DNA from: Peribacillus loiseleuriae
GTDB taxonomy: Bacteria; Bacillota; Bacilli; Bacillales; DSM-1321
Assembly: GCF_001183985.1 (NCBI RefSeq)
Contig: NZ_LFZW01000001.1
Span: 166,806 to 230,805, forward strand
Length of the DNA: 64,000 nucleotides
Direction of reading: 5' to 3'
Part shown: positions 8,224 to 21,625 of the stretch, in pieces
How the letters are laid out: every line of letters starts with the position of its first letter
How positions within the stretch are numbered: position 1 is the stretch's first letter
The notes under the pieces: model-generated
What the model was told of the DNA's origin: nothing
The model's database searches: none
What the model saw: the letters and a program-made list of their open reading frames with translations, nothing else
Made by a program: the position numbers and the translations under genes

Positions 8224-9567
8224 ATGACGAAAAAAATATCGTTTTCATTTTTAGTAGCTATAGGATTTATGCTATTTGCTTTATTCTTTGGGGCTGGGAA
8301 TCTTATTTTTCCTGTAATGTTAGGTCAATCATCAGGAACGAATTTTTGGTCAGCCAATGCAGGGTTTGTCGTAACAGGAGTTGGGCTTCCGTTACTTGGA
8401 GTTCTGGCGTTTGGGGTATCGGGGAAAAGTGACTTACAATCGTTAGCGAGTCGAGTACATCCTATCTTTGGACTTGTTTTTACGATGGCTCTTTATCTAT
8501 CAATTGGCCCGTTATTCGCTATACCAAGAACTGGCAGTGTTTCGTATGAAATAGCTCTGAAGCCTTATTTATCTGAAAATACTGGCTTTTTACCATTGCT
8601 AATTTTCACGATTATCTTTTTCGGCGTTACTTGCTTTTTTTCACTAAATTCTGCGAAAATTGTCGATATAGTAGGGAAAATCTTGACGCCTATTTTGTTA
8701 ATCGTAATAGCAATACTGATTATAGCTGGTTTCATTAATCCGATTGGGCAATACCAAGCTCCGATTGAAGCTTATACGGAGCGTGCATTCTTTAAAGGAT
8801 TCCAAGAGGGATATTTAACAATGGACACTCTTGCGGCGTTTGTTTTTGGTATCATTATTATTAACGCTATTAAGGATAAAGGTGTAACAACTAAGAAGCA
8901 AACGATGATCGTTTGTACACAAGCTGCACTAATTGCTTCAGCGCTTTTGGCTATTATCTATACTTCTCTTACGTATATTGGAGCGTCCAGTGTAGAAGGG
9001 ATTGGACATTTAGAAAATGGTGGAGCAGTTTTAACAGCCGTTTCTAATCACTACTTCGGATCATTCGGAGGCCCAATACTAGGAATAATCGTATTAGGAG
9101 CATGTTTAACAACGAGTATCGGACTTATTACGGCATGTTCATCTTATTTCCATAAGTTATTTCCAACCATTTCTTACAAAATGTTCGCCGTTGTATTGTC
9201 TATTTTTAGCATGATTTTTGCTAATGTTGGTTTAATGAAATTAATTAGTATATCCGTCCCTGTTCTCACAGCGATTTATCCATTAGCAATCGCGTTAATC
9301 TTTTTAACTTTCTTACATTCGTTCTTTAAAGGGAGACAAGAAGTTTATCTAGGCACAATGCTAATGACTTTTATTATAAGTTTATTTGACGGATTAAGTG
9401 CTGCAGGATTAAATATTAAAGTAATTGATGACCTATTTAGTGCGATTCTACCTGGATATGAAGTAGGACTTGGCTGGATCGGTTCTGCTATTATCGGGGG
9501 AGTATTAGGATATGTTATCAGTTTGTTAAGAAAAAAAATCAATCCATACTCTGCTCAACTAGATTGA
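8224..9567 (+). CDS. brnQ: Branched-chain amino acid transporter, LIVCS family
   Basis: This 447-residue, roughly 12-helix membrane protein is a sodium- or proton-coupled leucine/isoleucine/valine carrier. The diagnostic N-terminal ALFFGAGNLIFPVMLGQ, the GVGLPLLGVLA segment, IGPLFAIPRT and the late GACLTTSIGLITACS are all present. I chose ATG 8224 because AAGGGAG precedes it. The in-frame TTG at 8203 would place that site inside the coding region. It is a single gene ending at a terminator (9646-9681), and probably controlled by the divergent GntR regulator. Confidence 0.93.
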   Translation: MTKKISFSFLVAIGFMLFALFFGAGNLIFPVMLGQSSGTNFWSANAGFVVTGVGLPLLGVLAFGVSGKSDLQSLASRVHPIFGLVFTMALYLSIGPLFAIPRTGSVSYEIALKPYLSENTGFLPLLIFTIIFFGVTCFFSLNSAKIVDIVGKILTPILLIVIAILIIAGFINPIGQYQAPIEAYTERAFFKGFQEGYLTMDTLAAFVFGIIIINAIKDKGVTTKKQTMIVCTQAALIASALLAIIYTSLTYIGASSVEGIGHLENGGAVLTAVSNHYFGSFGGPILGIIVLGACLTTSIGLITACSSYFHKLFPTISYKMFAVVLSIFSMIFANVGLMKLISISVPVLTAIYPLAIALIFLTFLHSFFKGRQEVYLGTMLMTFIISLFDGLSAAGLNIKVIDDLFSAILPGYEVGLGWIGSAIIGGVLGYVISLLRKKINPYSAQLD

Positions 9568-9645
9568 GAAAGTAGAGGAGTATAAAGAATCGTTGCGTAA
9601 ATCAGATTCTCTATAGCACTACTTAATCGAGAACTGATCCATACT

Positions 9646-9681
9646 AAACATCATTCGAAAATAATTCGAGTGATGTTTTTT
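9646..9681 (+). terminator. Rho-independent terminator after brnQ
   Basis: AACATCAtTCGAA pairs with TTCGAgTGATGTT around AATAA, followed by a T run. Confidence 0.85.
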
Positions 9682-9815
9682 CTTGTAAAGACTTTTAACT
9701 AATTAACGGTTGCTTGACTAGTAGAGGGGCCCATAATAAAAGGGTCAGATCCAGAGGCGTTATAAAGGGTTGTATAGTGTGCGAGTTAAGAACCTCCATC
9801 CTTTATTTTTATCAT

Positions 9816-9968
9816 TTTCTGAGTGAAGTATCCTGGTTACAGCTCAAAAGTATAATTGAATACAAGGAGAAATGGTATGGAAAACAAGTCGTAACGGTTG
9901 CAACAAACTTCCCTTCCAGTCAACTTTGTTCGTGTTGTGGCTATAAAAATGAAGTGGTGGGTAGTTAA
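9816..9968 (+). pseudogene. IS200/IS605 TnpB (OrfB) C-terminal remnant
   Basis: The frame SEVSWLQLKSIIEYKEKWYG, then KQVVTVATNFPSSQLCSCCGYKN, is the recognisable RuvC-III/zinc-ribbon junction of TnpB-type proteins. The first zinc-ribbon pair (CSCCG) is present. The frame stops immediately after, without the second CxxC or the final catalytic aspartate region, and upstream residues do not match TnpB. Only about 40 codons of a roughly 370-codon gene survive. It is a decayed insertion-sequence relic with no functional product expected. Confidence 0.75.
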
Positions 9969-10352
9969 AGTGTAGGTTCTATTCTAGATTGGTATATTTT
10001 TCATACAATTTAGTATAGTCTAACCTTTTTCTAAAAAACCTAAGAATACGGCATCGAATAACAGCATAGCTTGCTCGAAAAGTGACTTCATTGGTTGGAG
10101 CGTCCTATAAACCCTTTCAGATTGAAATATTACCGATCTAGGAAATTTAACGGTAATATGAACTTACCAATCGTGAATTCAGGAGAAATCCTTACAGATG
10201 CGTTTGTCTCACCTATCCTTTGCTTTATTAGCTATCGAAATCAATGTCTCATTTTTTGTGATATAGAGCCGATCATCAACATATCGTCTGTTTCTAAATG
10301 GGTCGTTACCGTTACACTGACCAAATATGCATAGCTCATGAATCTAGATTTG
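9969..10352. other. Intergenic stretch, likely decayed DNA
   Basis: No supportable gene was found. Open frames here (for example 10095-10334) lack ribosome-binding sites and have unnatural composition. Together with the adjacent TnpB remnant it looks like eroded mobile DNA. Confidence 0.35.
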
Positions 10353-10377
10353 TCTGCTTCAGCAGCAGAGCTTTTTT
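10353..10377 (+). terminator. Short intrinsic terminator
   Basis: TCTGCT pairs with AGCAGA around TCAGC, followed by GC and six T. No obvious gene precedes it on the plus strand. Confidence 0.5.
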
Positions 10378-10513
10378 AATACAAGTATCTTGTTGACTAA
10401 CAATCCAGCTTATTCATTTAAAATGAAAATCACGCTTTGATTTAATTTTTCGATAACTTTGTATGTATTAATACTTGCACCAATGATACAGCCTTTACTA
10501 ATCGTAAACAGGT

Positions 10514-10540
10514 AATTATACTAAGTATATTAGTATAATT
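10514..10540. promoter_or_regulatory. 27-bp palindromic operator upstream of HxlR regulator
   Basis: AATTATACTAA and TTAGTATAATT form perfect 11-bp arms around GTATA, centred about 87 bases upstream of the HxlR-family gene. Symmetric sites containing GTA/TAC are typical for HxlR/YodB-class dimers, so autoregulation is the natural inference. Confidence 0.65.
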
Positions 10541-10613
10541 ATAGTACATGCTTATTTTGAATATAATGGTAAAAAGTATACTTAATGTAATATAAGTGTT
10601 GGAGGTGGAGCAA

Positions 10614-10979
10614 ATGCCCAATCTAGAGAATAAATTTTTTAATTGTGAAAAGGAATTGACTCTTTCAGTTATTGGTGGTAAGTGGAAAATGTTGATATTG
10701 TGGCATTTGGGGAAAGAGGGAACCAAGCGCTTTGGTGAACTGAAGGCGCTCATGCCGGGGATTACCCAACGAATGCTGGTGAATCAATTGCGTGAGCTAG
10801 AAGATCATTTGATTATACATCGAGAAGTTTATCCTGTTGTACCGCCAAAAGTAGAATATTCCCTTACTGAACATGGACGGAGTCTGATGCCGATTCTGGA
10901 TTCTATGTATGAATGGGGGAAATATTATATCGAGAATGTTCTGGAAACGGAAACTGAAGAAAATGAGTCCATTGAGTAG
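10614..10979 (+). CDS. HxlR family winged-helix regulator
   Basis: This 121-residue DNA-binding protein has the HxlR-family features. [22 protein letters not shown] gives the conserved cysteine and the GGKWK signature, [24 protein letters not shown] is the recognition region, and [16 protein letters not shown] is the wing. The N-terminal cysteine (C10) corresponds to the redox or quinone-sensing cysteine of YodB/HypR-type members. ATG 10614 follows GGAGGTGG. The gene is alone, with a perfect palindrome upstream and no neighbouring oxidoreductase, so only autoregulation is supported by context. Confidence 0.88.
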   Translation: MPNLENKFFNCEKELTLSVIGGKWKMLILWHLGKEGTKRFGELKALMPGITQRMLVNQLRELEDHLIIHREVYPVVPPKVEYSLTEHGRSLMPILDSMYEWGKYYIENVLETETEENESIE

Positions 10980-11080
10980 CAATAAGATTATCTCATTATA
11001 ATAAATTCCACGGTCGGCAATTTGATCGAAGGGCTTTCCGTGGTTTTATGAAAATATTTCTCCCCTTTTAAAAATACCTC

Positions 11081-11095
11081 TTGCAAACGCAAACA
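11081..11095 (+). promoter_or_regulatory. cre site (CcpA operator) overlapping the licT promoter
   Basis: TTGCAAACGCAAACA fits the WTGNAANCGNWNNCW catabolite-responsive element at every position. It overlaps the -35 box of the promoter below, so CcpA should repress licT when a preferred sugar is present. Confidence 0.75.
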
Positions 11096-11109
11096 TGCTT
11101 TTATATAAT
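11081..11109 (+). promoter_or_regulatory. Sigma-A promoter of licT
   Basis: TTGCAA (11081-11086), a 17-base spacer and TATAAT (11104-11109). Transcription would start just before the RAT element at 11123. Confidence 0.75.
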
Positions 11110-11122
11110 AATGGTAGACAAA

Positions 11123-11150
11123 GGATTGTTACTGTTCGGCAGGCAAAACC
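11123..11150 (+). promoter_or_regulatory. RAT antiterminator site upstream of licT
   Basis: GGATTGTTACTG followed by GGCAGGCAAAACC is the ribonucleic antiterminator bound by LicT/SacT/BglG-family CAT domains. Its 3' end overlaps the left arm of the terminator that starts at 11146. The same 28 bases recur at 12104-12131. Confidence 0.88.
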
Positions 11151-11208
11151 TGGATTGATTGGAGTATTACGGGGAAACTGTAATATTGGGATCAGTTCAG
11201 GTTTTTTT
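11146..11208 (+). terminator. RAT-controlled terminator before licT
   Basis: AACCTG near 11147 pairs with CAGGTT ending at 11202, followed by TTTTTTT. LicT binding to the overlapping RAT prevents its formation. Confidence 0.75.
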
Positions 11209-11245
11209 GTTAGTATTTAAAAAATCAGTGATAAGGTGACTCATT

Positions 11246-12091
11246 ATGCGCATAAAAAAAGTCTTTAACAACAACGTTATACTGACAGAAGATGGGAACC
11301 TAGAAGAAATGGTTGTTATGGGGCGTGGACTCGCTTTTCAGAAGAAAGTTGGAGATGAAATCGATGAAACGAAGATTGAGAAAACCTTCGTCATTCACTC
11401 GAAAAATGTCTTTGATAAATTATCTGAATTGCTCAAAGAAATCCCATTTGATCACTTGGAACTGTCTAATGATATTATCGAATTGGCCAAACGAGAATTG
11501 GGATATCAGTTAAACGAAACCGTTTACTTGTCATTGACGGATCATATCCATTTTGCGCTAACAAGGATTCAAGAAGGACTGATAGTGAAGAATGCCCTAT
11601 TGTGGGAAGTTAAGAAATTTTATAAAGATGAATATCGAGTAGCTAAACAAGCGGTTCAGATGATTGAGGACCGGACAGGTATTCAATTACCAGATGATGA
11701 AAGTGCATCGATTGCGCTGCATCTGTTTAATGCAAGGCATGATTCGGCAGGCATGGAACAAACCATGGAGATGACGAAGATTGTCAATGACATCATTACG
11801 ATCGTGAAGTATCATTTTGGCATCACGTTTGATGAAGATTCAATGAATTATAGTCGATTTATTACTCATTTACGCTATTTTGCTTACCGTATGCAAAGAG
11901 GTGAACTATCCCGTGAAGATGAGGACTCGTTATTTGATCAAGTGAGTAAGCAATATTCTGAAGCGTATCAATGTACCATCAAAGTACAAACTTATTTGCA
12001 GTTAAGTTATAACGTCCAGATGACGAAGGATGAAATGGTGTATTTCATGATCCATATTCATCGCGTATCTAGTCGTGAGAAAAAAGCATAA
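11246..12091 (+). CDS. licT: BglG/LicT family transcriptional antiterminator
   Basis: The 281-residue RNA-binding regulator has an N-terminal CAT domain (MRIKKVFNNNVILTEDGN, with GRGLAFQKKVGDEID) followed by two PTS regulation domains. PRD histidines are visible in LSLTDHIHFALTR and SIALHLFNARH (PRD1) and in FITHLRYFAYR and YFMIHIHRV (PRD2). In this family, BglP-dependent phosphorylation of PRD1 inactivates the protein, and HPr phosphorylation of PRD2 activates it. It binds RATs at 11123 and 12104, so it controls both itself and bglP. The 5' leader also carries a cre site, making two layers of carbon control. Confidence 0.93.
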   Translation: MRIKKVFNNNVILTEDGNLEEMVVMGRGLAFQKKVGDEIDETKIEKTFVIHSKNVFDKLSELLKEIPFDHLELSNDIIELAKRELGYQLNETVYLSLTDHIHFALTRIQEGLIVKNALLWEVKKFYKDEYRVAKQAVQMIEDRTGIQLPDDESASIALHLFNARHDSAGMEQTMEMTKIVNDIITIVKYHFGITFDEDSMNYSRFITHLRYFAYRMQRGELSREDEDSLFDQVSKQYSEAYQCTIKVQTYLQLSYNVQMTKDEMVYFMIHIHRVSSREKKA

Positions 12092-12103
12092 TTTTTCTGA
12101 TTA

Positions 12104-12131
12104 GGATTGTTACTGTTCGGCAGGCAAAACC
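12104..12131 (+). promoter_or_regulatory. RAT antiterminator site upstream of bglP
   Basis: Identical over its length to the RAT at 11123-11150, and overlapping the left arm of the terminator at 12126-12207. LicT binding lets transcription continue into bglP. Confidence 0.88.
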
Positions 12132-12207
12132 TGAGAAGAAATGTTGAGAAAAGTGGGTGTGTAACCCTCCTTTCTATCTGCATTTCTTTTCAGGTTTTTT
12201 ATTTTTT
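12126..12207 (+). terminator. RAT-controlled terminator before bglP
   Basis: AAACCTGAgAAGAAATG pairs with CATTTCTTtTCAGGTTT at the far side of a long loop, then a T-rich tail. Left arm and RAT are mutually exclusive. Confidence 0.8.
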
Positions 12208-12343
12208 ACCGTAAATGATGGGGCAGCAAACCCTCTTATCTCGAAAAATCAAGGATAAAAGGAATTTAGGAGGGGGATTACTACTTATAAAAACTTAACG
12301 ACGGATAGGATATCCTAGTCAAATTACAAAAAGGGGAAACTAA

Positions 12344-14188
<1,845 letters not shown>

Positions 14189-14190
14189 GA

Positions 14191-14226
14191 TGTGAATCGT
14201 ATGTCGAATGGGGCATACGATTCACA
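14191..14226 (+). other. Intercistronic hairpin after bglP
   Basis: TGTGAATCGTATG pairs perfectly with CATACGATTCACA (13 bp) around a 10-base loop. No T run follows, so it is more likely a 3'-end stabiliser or processing site than a terminator. Confidence 0.6.
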
Positions 14227-14354
14227 GTGATTAAACGATACGGGAGATAGCAAACGCCATTTTTTGTTGTGAGAAAGTAACGGATCACTAAAACATGAAA
14301 ACACAAAGGTTTATTTTGTAAAGAAAGTCAGTCGAAGAAGGTAAATAAATATAA

Positions 14355-15779
<1,425 letters not shown>

Positions 15780-15861
15780 TCTAATTTGGGGCTATTTCTA
15801 AGATTCATAAATTCGAGAATTTGTATATGTTAGTAATACTGAAAAAGATAGTAGAAAATGA

Positions 15862-17343
<1,482 letters not shown>

Positions 17344-17407
17344 TATCATCATTAATTGTATGGTTACGAGTTAATATTTGACTTGGTTTGTAAAATTTCC
17401 ATAGCTA

Positions 17408-17449
17408 TATGCACAATACCGTCTACATTTGTGGACGGTATTGTGCATA
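17408..17449 (+). terminator. Strong hairpin ending the beta-glucoside operon
   Basis: TATGCACAATACCGTC and GACGGTATTGTGCATA form a perfect 16-bp stem around a 10-base loop. The tail (CTTTAACTTC) is a poor U tract, so it may stabilise the 3' end as well as terminate. Confidence 0.7.
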
Positions 17450-17709
17450 CTTTAACTTCATTTTTTCAATGTACCACCAGCGTAATGAAGGGTCCAATCC
17501 AACTGAACCATCCCGATGCCCTTTCTAGGCCAAATATTCCTGGAATAAACGGAAGATAACAATAATGATAATCCACTGAACAATATAAATATTACTAATA
17601 GCGAAGTTGATAGACATTCTATCTTGAGTTATCTTTAGTAGGATAGTGCATGTTATTAGCGAATGTAGGTAATGATGATGGGTGGAAATTGATAAACGGA
17701 GGCGAAGGG

Positions 17710-18213
17710 ATGTATAGTACAATTGAAGATTTTTTGACCAATTGGAAGCATGAAAGTGGATCAACGCAAAAAATATTGAATGCATTGACAGATGAATCAT
17801 TAGCGCAGGAGGTATCACCTGAGGACCGTACACTTGGACGAATCGCCTGGCATGTCGTTACGACGCTTGATGAAATGATAGGACGTACAGGGCTTGTTTT
17901 TAAAGCGGCGCGGCATAATTCGCCAGTGCCGAAAACAGCGAGTGAAATCGCTGAAGCATACCGCACGTCAAGTGAAGAGATGGTCGCTTCGATTCGCGAG
18001 CAATGGAATGACGAAACATTAAACGAAGAGAGAGATATGTACGGGCAAATGTGGTCGATTACCACCGTGCTTGGGCTAATAATCACTCATCAAGCACATC
18101 ACCGTGGCCAAATGACCGTGCTCATGCGTCAAGCGGGTCTGACTGTTCCTGGCGTATATGGACCGGCAAGGGAAGAGTGGGCGACATTTGGTGAACAAGC
18201 ACCTGAAGTATGA
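17710..18213 (+). CDS. DinB-fold family protein
   Basis: This 167-residue four-helix-bundle protein belongs to the DinB/YfiT-like superfamily. The metal-binding histidine triad is visible: H48 in RIAWHVV, and H127 plus H131 in ITHQAHHRGQM. The family includes thiol transferases (bacillithiol or mycothiol type) and many proteins of unknown function. GGAGGCGAAGGG precedes ATG 17710; the in-frame extension to 17650 is poorly supported. It is a single gene followed by a terminator. A short decayed copy of its 3' end lies at 18406-18453. Confidence 0.85.
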   Translation: MYSTIEDFLTNWKHESGSTQKILNALTDESLAQEVSPEDRTLGRIAWHVVTTLDEMIGRTGLVFKAARHNSPVPKTASEIAEAYRTSSEEMVASIREQWNDETLNEERDMYGQMWSITTVLGLIITHQAHHRGQMTVLMRQAGLTVPGVYGPAREEWATFGEQAPEV

Positions 18214-18271
18214 TTATGAAAATGGAAATTGAACCTTAAACAACCTATTTATTTAAACACAGCACTTAAAG

Positions 18272-18320
18272 AACACGTATGAGTTAAGCGATGAAAGTCG
18301 CTTTTCATACGTGTTTTTTT
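18272..18320 (+). terminator. Rho-independent terminator after DinB gene
   Basis: AACACGTATGA pairs with TCATACGTGTT around a 21-base region that itself can fold (AAGCGA/TCGCTT), followed by seven T. Confidence 0.85.
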
Positions 18321-18405
18321 AGGTAAAGAAATAAATCTATTTTAGTCGAGTAACCTATTGCTACAAGGAATACATCATATAATGTAAATCCATTCTATAT
18401 TCAAT

Positions 18406-18453
18406 GACTGTACTCATGTACCAAGAGGGTCCGACTGTTCTTGGGCATATATG
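18406..18453 (+). pseudogene. Remnant of a second DinB-family gene
   Basis: These 48 bases match the 3' region of the intact DinB gene (about 18114-18161) at roughly 80 percent, with one gap. They read TVLMYQEGPTVLGHI before a stop, against TVLMRQAGLTVPGVYGP in the intact protein. Nothing upstream matches, so only the tail of a former duplicate survives. Confidence 0.65.
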
Positions 18454-18525
18454 ATTGATATTTAGTAGAAACACAGCTGAAATCTAAGTGCAAAAACGGC
18501 ATTTGAAGTGCATATATGGATTAGA

Positions 18526-18566
18526 AAGACCCTGCTCACAAGTTATTCGGTGTGTGCAGGGTCTTA
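18526..18566 (+). terminator. Hairpin with weak tail
   Basis: AAGACCCTGC pairs with GCAGGGTCTT around an 18-20-base loop, followed by ATTAT. It insulates the DinB remnant from the ABC operon. Confidence 0.65.
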
Positions 18567-18786
18567 TTATGATAAGATTTCCCTCGCTTTAACAGACTGA
18601 TCCTCTACCATCACCATAACTTCTGCTAGAAAAATGCCCATTGGAACTAAGTAATCAAAATAATGAAGGGGTTTCTACACATAAAGTTAACCGTGTCTTA
18701 ACAATTACATTACAATATTCTGGTATTCAATAGATTTATAGATGATATATTGATAGAGATTTGAACAACATGTAGGAGGTCCAACC

Positions 18787-19881
18787 TTGGAAGTACAAAT
18801 GAAAGATGTCACGATGCAATTCAATAATATAACTGCTGTAGATCGCATGAATGTTACGATTGAAGACGGTGAACTAGTTTCTATGCTAGGTCCTAGTGGT
18901 TGCGGGAAAAGTACAACTTTATTTATGCTGGCAGGATTGTACAAACCAACTGCTGGTGAGATATTCTTTGGAGATCGTCTCGTGAACAAAATTGAACCAG
19001 AACACCGTGAAATTGGCATGGTGTTTCAAAACTATGCCTTGTACCCGCATTTATCCGTTTTAAAGAATATTATGTTTCCTTTGAAAATGAGGAAAGTATC
19101 TAAAGGGGAAGCGGAAGAGCTTGCAAGAGAAATGGCAAAACTCGTTCAAATTGATCATCTATTGGATCGTAAGCCTGGACAATTATCAGGTGGGCAACAA
19201 CAACGTGTTGCAATAGCGCGAGCATTAGTAAAAAAGCCAAAAATCCTTCTCTTAGATGAACCTCTATCTAATTTAGATGCTAGGCTCCGTCTAGAAATGA
19301 GAGAAGAAATAAGACGAATTCAGCAGGAAGTCAAAATAACAACGATTTTCGTTACTCATGACCAAGAAGAAGCCATGAGTATTTCCGATAAGATCTTATT
19401 AATGAAGGATGGGAAGTTTCAGCAGTTTTGTCCGCCGCAAGAGATGTATGATCATCCAGAAAATGAGTTCGTGGCTAGCTTTTTAGGAAGTCCTCCTATT
19501 AATCTATTTCCAGCTTCTTTGATGGACAACTTAAAAGATGTTTCGATTAGCGGAACTAACGATGTCATTACACTTTCATCTCCTTTGAAAGAAGGAATGG
19601 ACCCTGCAAGGCAAGTAACGTTAGGTATAAGACCAGAGGATTTTTATATTGAAACAGATGAAAAGAAGCAAGGGATTCTCGGAAAAACCATTATGGTAGA
19701 AAGAATTGGCCGCGATAACTTGTTAAATGTAGAAGTTCAGAATAAAACGGTTCGAGCCATAGTATCTCCAGATTTACGAATTGAGCGTGGGGATGTTGTG
19801 AAATTAGGCATTCTCCCTGAACGTGCCCATTTGTTCGCTGTTCATACCGGAGAAAATTTACTTGATTCGAAATTACGATAG
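18787..19881 (+). CDS. CUT1-type ABC transporter ATP-binding protein (UgpC/MsmK-like)
   Basis: This 364-residue ATPase of the MalK/UgpC/MsmK class is a peripheral membrane protein. Walker A is GPSGCGKST (about residues 38-46), the Q-loop is in GMVFQNYALYPHLSV, the signature is [16 protein letters not shown], Walker B is ILLLDEPLSNLDARLR, and the switch histidine is in [11 protein letters not shown]-terminal TOBE/OB region (LGIRPEDFYI) follows. The TTG start has TAGGAGGTCC upstream. It opens a tight unit with two permeases, a binding protein, a metallo-beta-lactamase and a nucleotidase. The TOBE region indicates a dedicated sugar- or glycerophosphate-type importer. Confidence 0.9.
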   Translation: MEVQMKDVTMQFNNITAVDRMNVTIEDGELVSMLGPSGCGKSTTLFMLAGLYKPTAGEIFFGDRLVNKIEPEHREIGMVFQNYALYPHLSVLKNIMFPLKMRKVSKGEAEELAREMAKLVQIDHLLDRKPGQLSGGQQQRVAIARALVKKPKILLLDEPLSNLDARLRLEMREEIRRIQQEVKITTIFVTHDQEEAMSISDKILLMKDGKFQQFCPPQEMYDHPENEFVASFLGSPPINLFPASLMDNLKDVSISGTNDVITLSSPLKEGMDPARQVTLGIRPEDFYIETDEKKQGILGKTIMVERIGRDNLLNVEVQNKTVRAIVSPDLRIERGDVVKLGILPERAHLFAVHTGENLLDSKLR

Positions 19882-19890
19882 GAGGGAGCT

Positions 19891-20784
19891 TTGTTGAACG
19901 ATACGCCAACCATTGGAAAAACACTTAAAGCTTTGCTCTATTTAGCTCCCGCCCTCCTTATTATCGGTACGTTTAATATTTATCCAATCATCAAGTCATT
20001 TTTAATGAGCTTTTATACCGACTATGATTATTTTAAAGATATTGTTAATGAGCGAGGACTAAGTAACTATAGCTATATTTTCCAAGATCCAGAGTTTTGG
20101 CTTTCTATGAAAAATACGATGATCTTTGTGATCGGTGTTGTACCCATTTCTATCATCTTATCTTTGGGAATTGCCGTTTTATTGAATCAAAAGATAAAAT
20201 TTAGAGGTTTTTTCAGAACCGTGTATTTCATTCCATTTGTTACATCTGTTGTGGCCGTTTCCATCGTATGGCGTTGGATTTTCCACACTCAGTATGGATT
20301 ACTTAACCACTTCCTTGGTTTCTTTGGAGTATCGCCAATCAAGTGGTTATCAGATCCGCAAATGGCCATGCCAGCGCTTATTATTTTAGCGGTTTGGAAG
20401 GGGCTCGGTTATAACATTATTATCTTTTTAGCGGGGTTACAAAATATTAATCAGCAATACTATTTAGCAGCGAAAATAGATGGAGCATCGTCTTGGCAAA
20501 GATTTAAAAACATCACAGTTCCATTGTTATCATCAACCACTTTCTTTATTTCAATTATATCAATAATCAACTCGTTTAAAGTATTTGATGAGGTGTTTGC
20601 GTTATTTGGTGGACAACCAGGTCCTGCAAATAGTGCACAAACCGTTGTGTATTATATCTTTAATAAATTTTATGGAGAATGGGACTTTGGTGTTGCATCA
20701 GCAGCCGCTTATGCTTTGTTTATCGTTATTTTTATCCTGACCCTCGTACAATTATACGTGGGTAAACGTAAGGTCAACTACTAA
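19891..20784 (+). CDS. CUT1 ABC transporter permease, UgpA/MalF-like
   Basis: This 297-residue inner-membrane permease has about six helices. The EAA loop contacting the ATPase reads YYLAAKIDGASSWQRFKNITVPLL. Related proteins are the first permeases of UgpAE and other sugar importers. The TTG start follows GGAGGGAG, 9 bases after the ATPase stop. It pairs with the permease at 20801 to form the translocation channel. Confidence 0.9.
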   Translation: MLNDTPTIGKTLKALLYLAPALLIIGTFNIYPIIKSFLMSFYTDYDYFKDIVNERGLSNYSYIFQDPEFWLSMKNTMIFVIGVVPISIILSLGIAVLLNQKIKFRGFFRTVYFIPFVTSVVAVSIVWRWIFHTQYGLLNHFLGFFGVSPIKWLSDPQMAMPALIILAVWKGLGYNIIIFLAGLQNINQQYYLAAKIDGASSWQRFKNITVPLLSSTTFFISIISIINSFKVFDEVFALFGGQPGPANSAQTVVYYIFNKFYGEWDFGVASAAAYALFIVIFILTLVQLYVGKRKVNY

Positions 20785-20800
20785 TGAAGGAGGGAGAAAT

Positions 20801-21625
20801 TTGCAAAGAGAAGCTCTCTCAAAAGGTTTTGTATATACGTTATTAATAATTGGTGGTCTGTTAATGATTTTGCCATTCGTATGGATGATTAGTACCTCCT
20901 TAAAAGCGCCAAATGAGGTCATGATCATGCCACCGAAATGGATCCCAGATATTTTCCACTGGGACAATTATGTAACTGCTTGGACGATGGCTCCATTTGC
21001 TCGCTATACATTGAATAGCCTAGTTGTTGTAATTGCCAGCACAATTGGTGAATTAATTACGACGATATTGGCCGCTTATGCCTTTTCGCGAATTAACTTT
21101 TATGGACGAGATATTGCGTTCGCTGTATTACTTGGAACAATGATGGTTCCAGGTGAAGTATTGTTAATTCCTAATTTCGTCACACTAGCCAATTTAGGGT
21201 GGATTGACCAATACGAGGCGCTCATTATCCCTTGGTTAGCAAGTATTTTCAGTATTTTTCTATTACGACAATTTTTCCTTTCGATTCCAAAGGAGTTATC
21301 ATTTGCTGCAAAGATTGACGGATGTAGTGATTTTCGGTTTTTATGGTCTATCATGGTACCACTTGCAAAGCCGGCTTTAATCACGATTGCTCTATTAAAA
21401 GCAATCGGTAGCTGGAATGCGTTTTTATGGCCACTAATCGTAACAAGTTCTGAGAATATGCGTACTCTTCCAGTAGGATTAACGTCTTTCAGTACAGACG
21501 CAGGTACGATGTATGAGCTATTAATGGCTGCTTCTACAATGATTATCTTACCAATGATTATTTTATATATCATTCTACAAAAGTACATCATTGAAGGAGT
21601 AGCGAGAGCGGGTATTAAAGGGTAA
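20801..21625 (+). CDS. CUT1 ABC transporter permease, UgpE/MalG-like
   Basis: The second permease has 274 residues and about six helices. The N-terminal segment MILPFVWMISTSLKAPNEV is typical of MalG/UgpE, and the EAA loop is LSFAAKIDGCSDFRFLWSIMVPLAKPALI. The TTG start follows GAAGGAGGGAG and lies 16 bases after the first permease. The gap to the next gene carries two small hairpins (AAGTCAT/ATGACTT and GTGGTG/CACCAC at 21675-21689) that may tune expression of the binding protein. Confidence 0.9.
   Translation: MQREALSKGFVYTLLIIGGLLMILPFVWMISTSLKAPNEVMIMPPKWIPDIFHWDNYVTAWTMAPFARYTLNSLVVVIASTIGELITTILAAYAFSRINFYGRDIAFAVLLGTMMVPGEVLLIPNFVTLANLGWIDQYEALIIPWLASIFSIFLLRQFFLSIPKELSFAAKIDGCSDFRFLWSIMVPLAKPALITIALLKAIGSWNAFLWPLIVTSSENMRTLPVGLTSFSTDAGTMYELLMAASTMIILPMIILYIILQKYIIEGVARAGIKG

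Noticed and set aside
10095..10334. 79-codon plus-strand frame
   Set aside because: No ribosome-binding site and no recognisable features. It lies in decayed DNA next to the TnpB remnant.
17356..17559. 67-codon plus-strand frame after the second GH1 gene
   Set aside because: It runs through the perfect 16-bp hairpin that ends the operon and lacks a ribosome-binding site.
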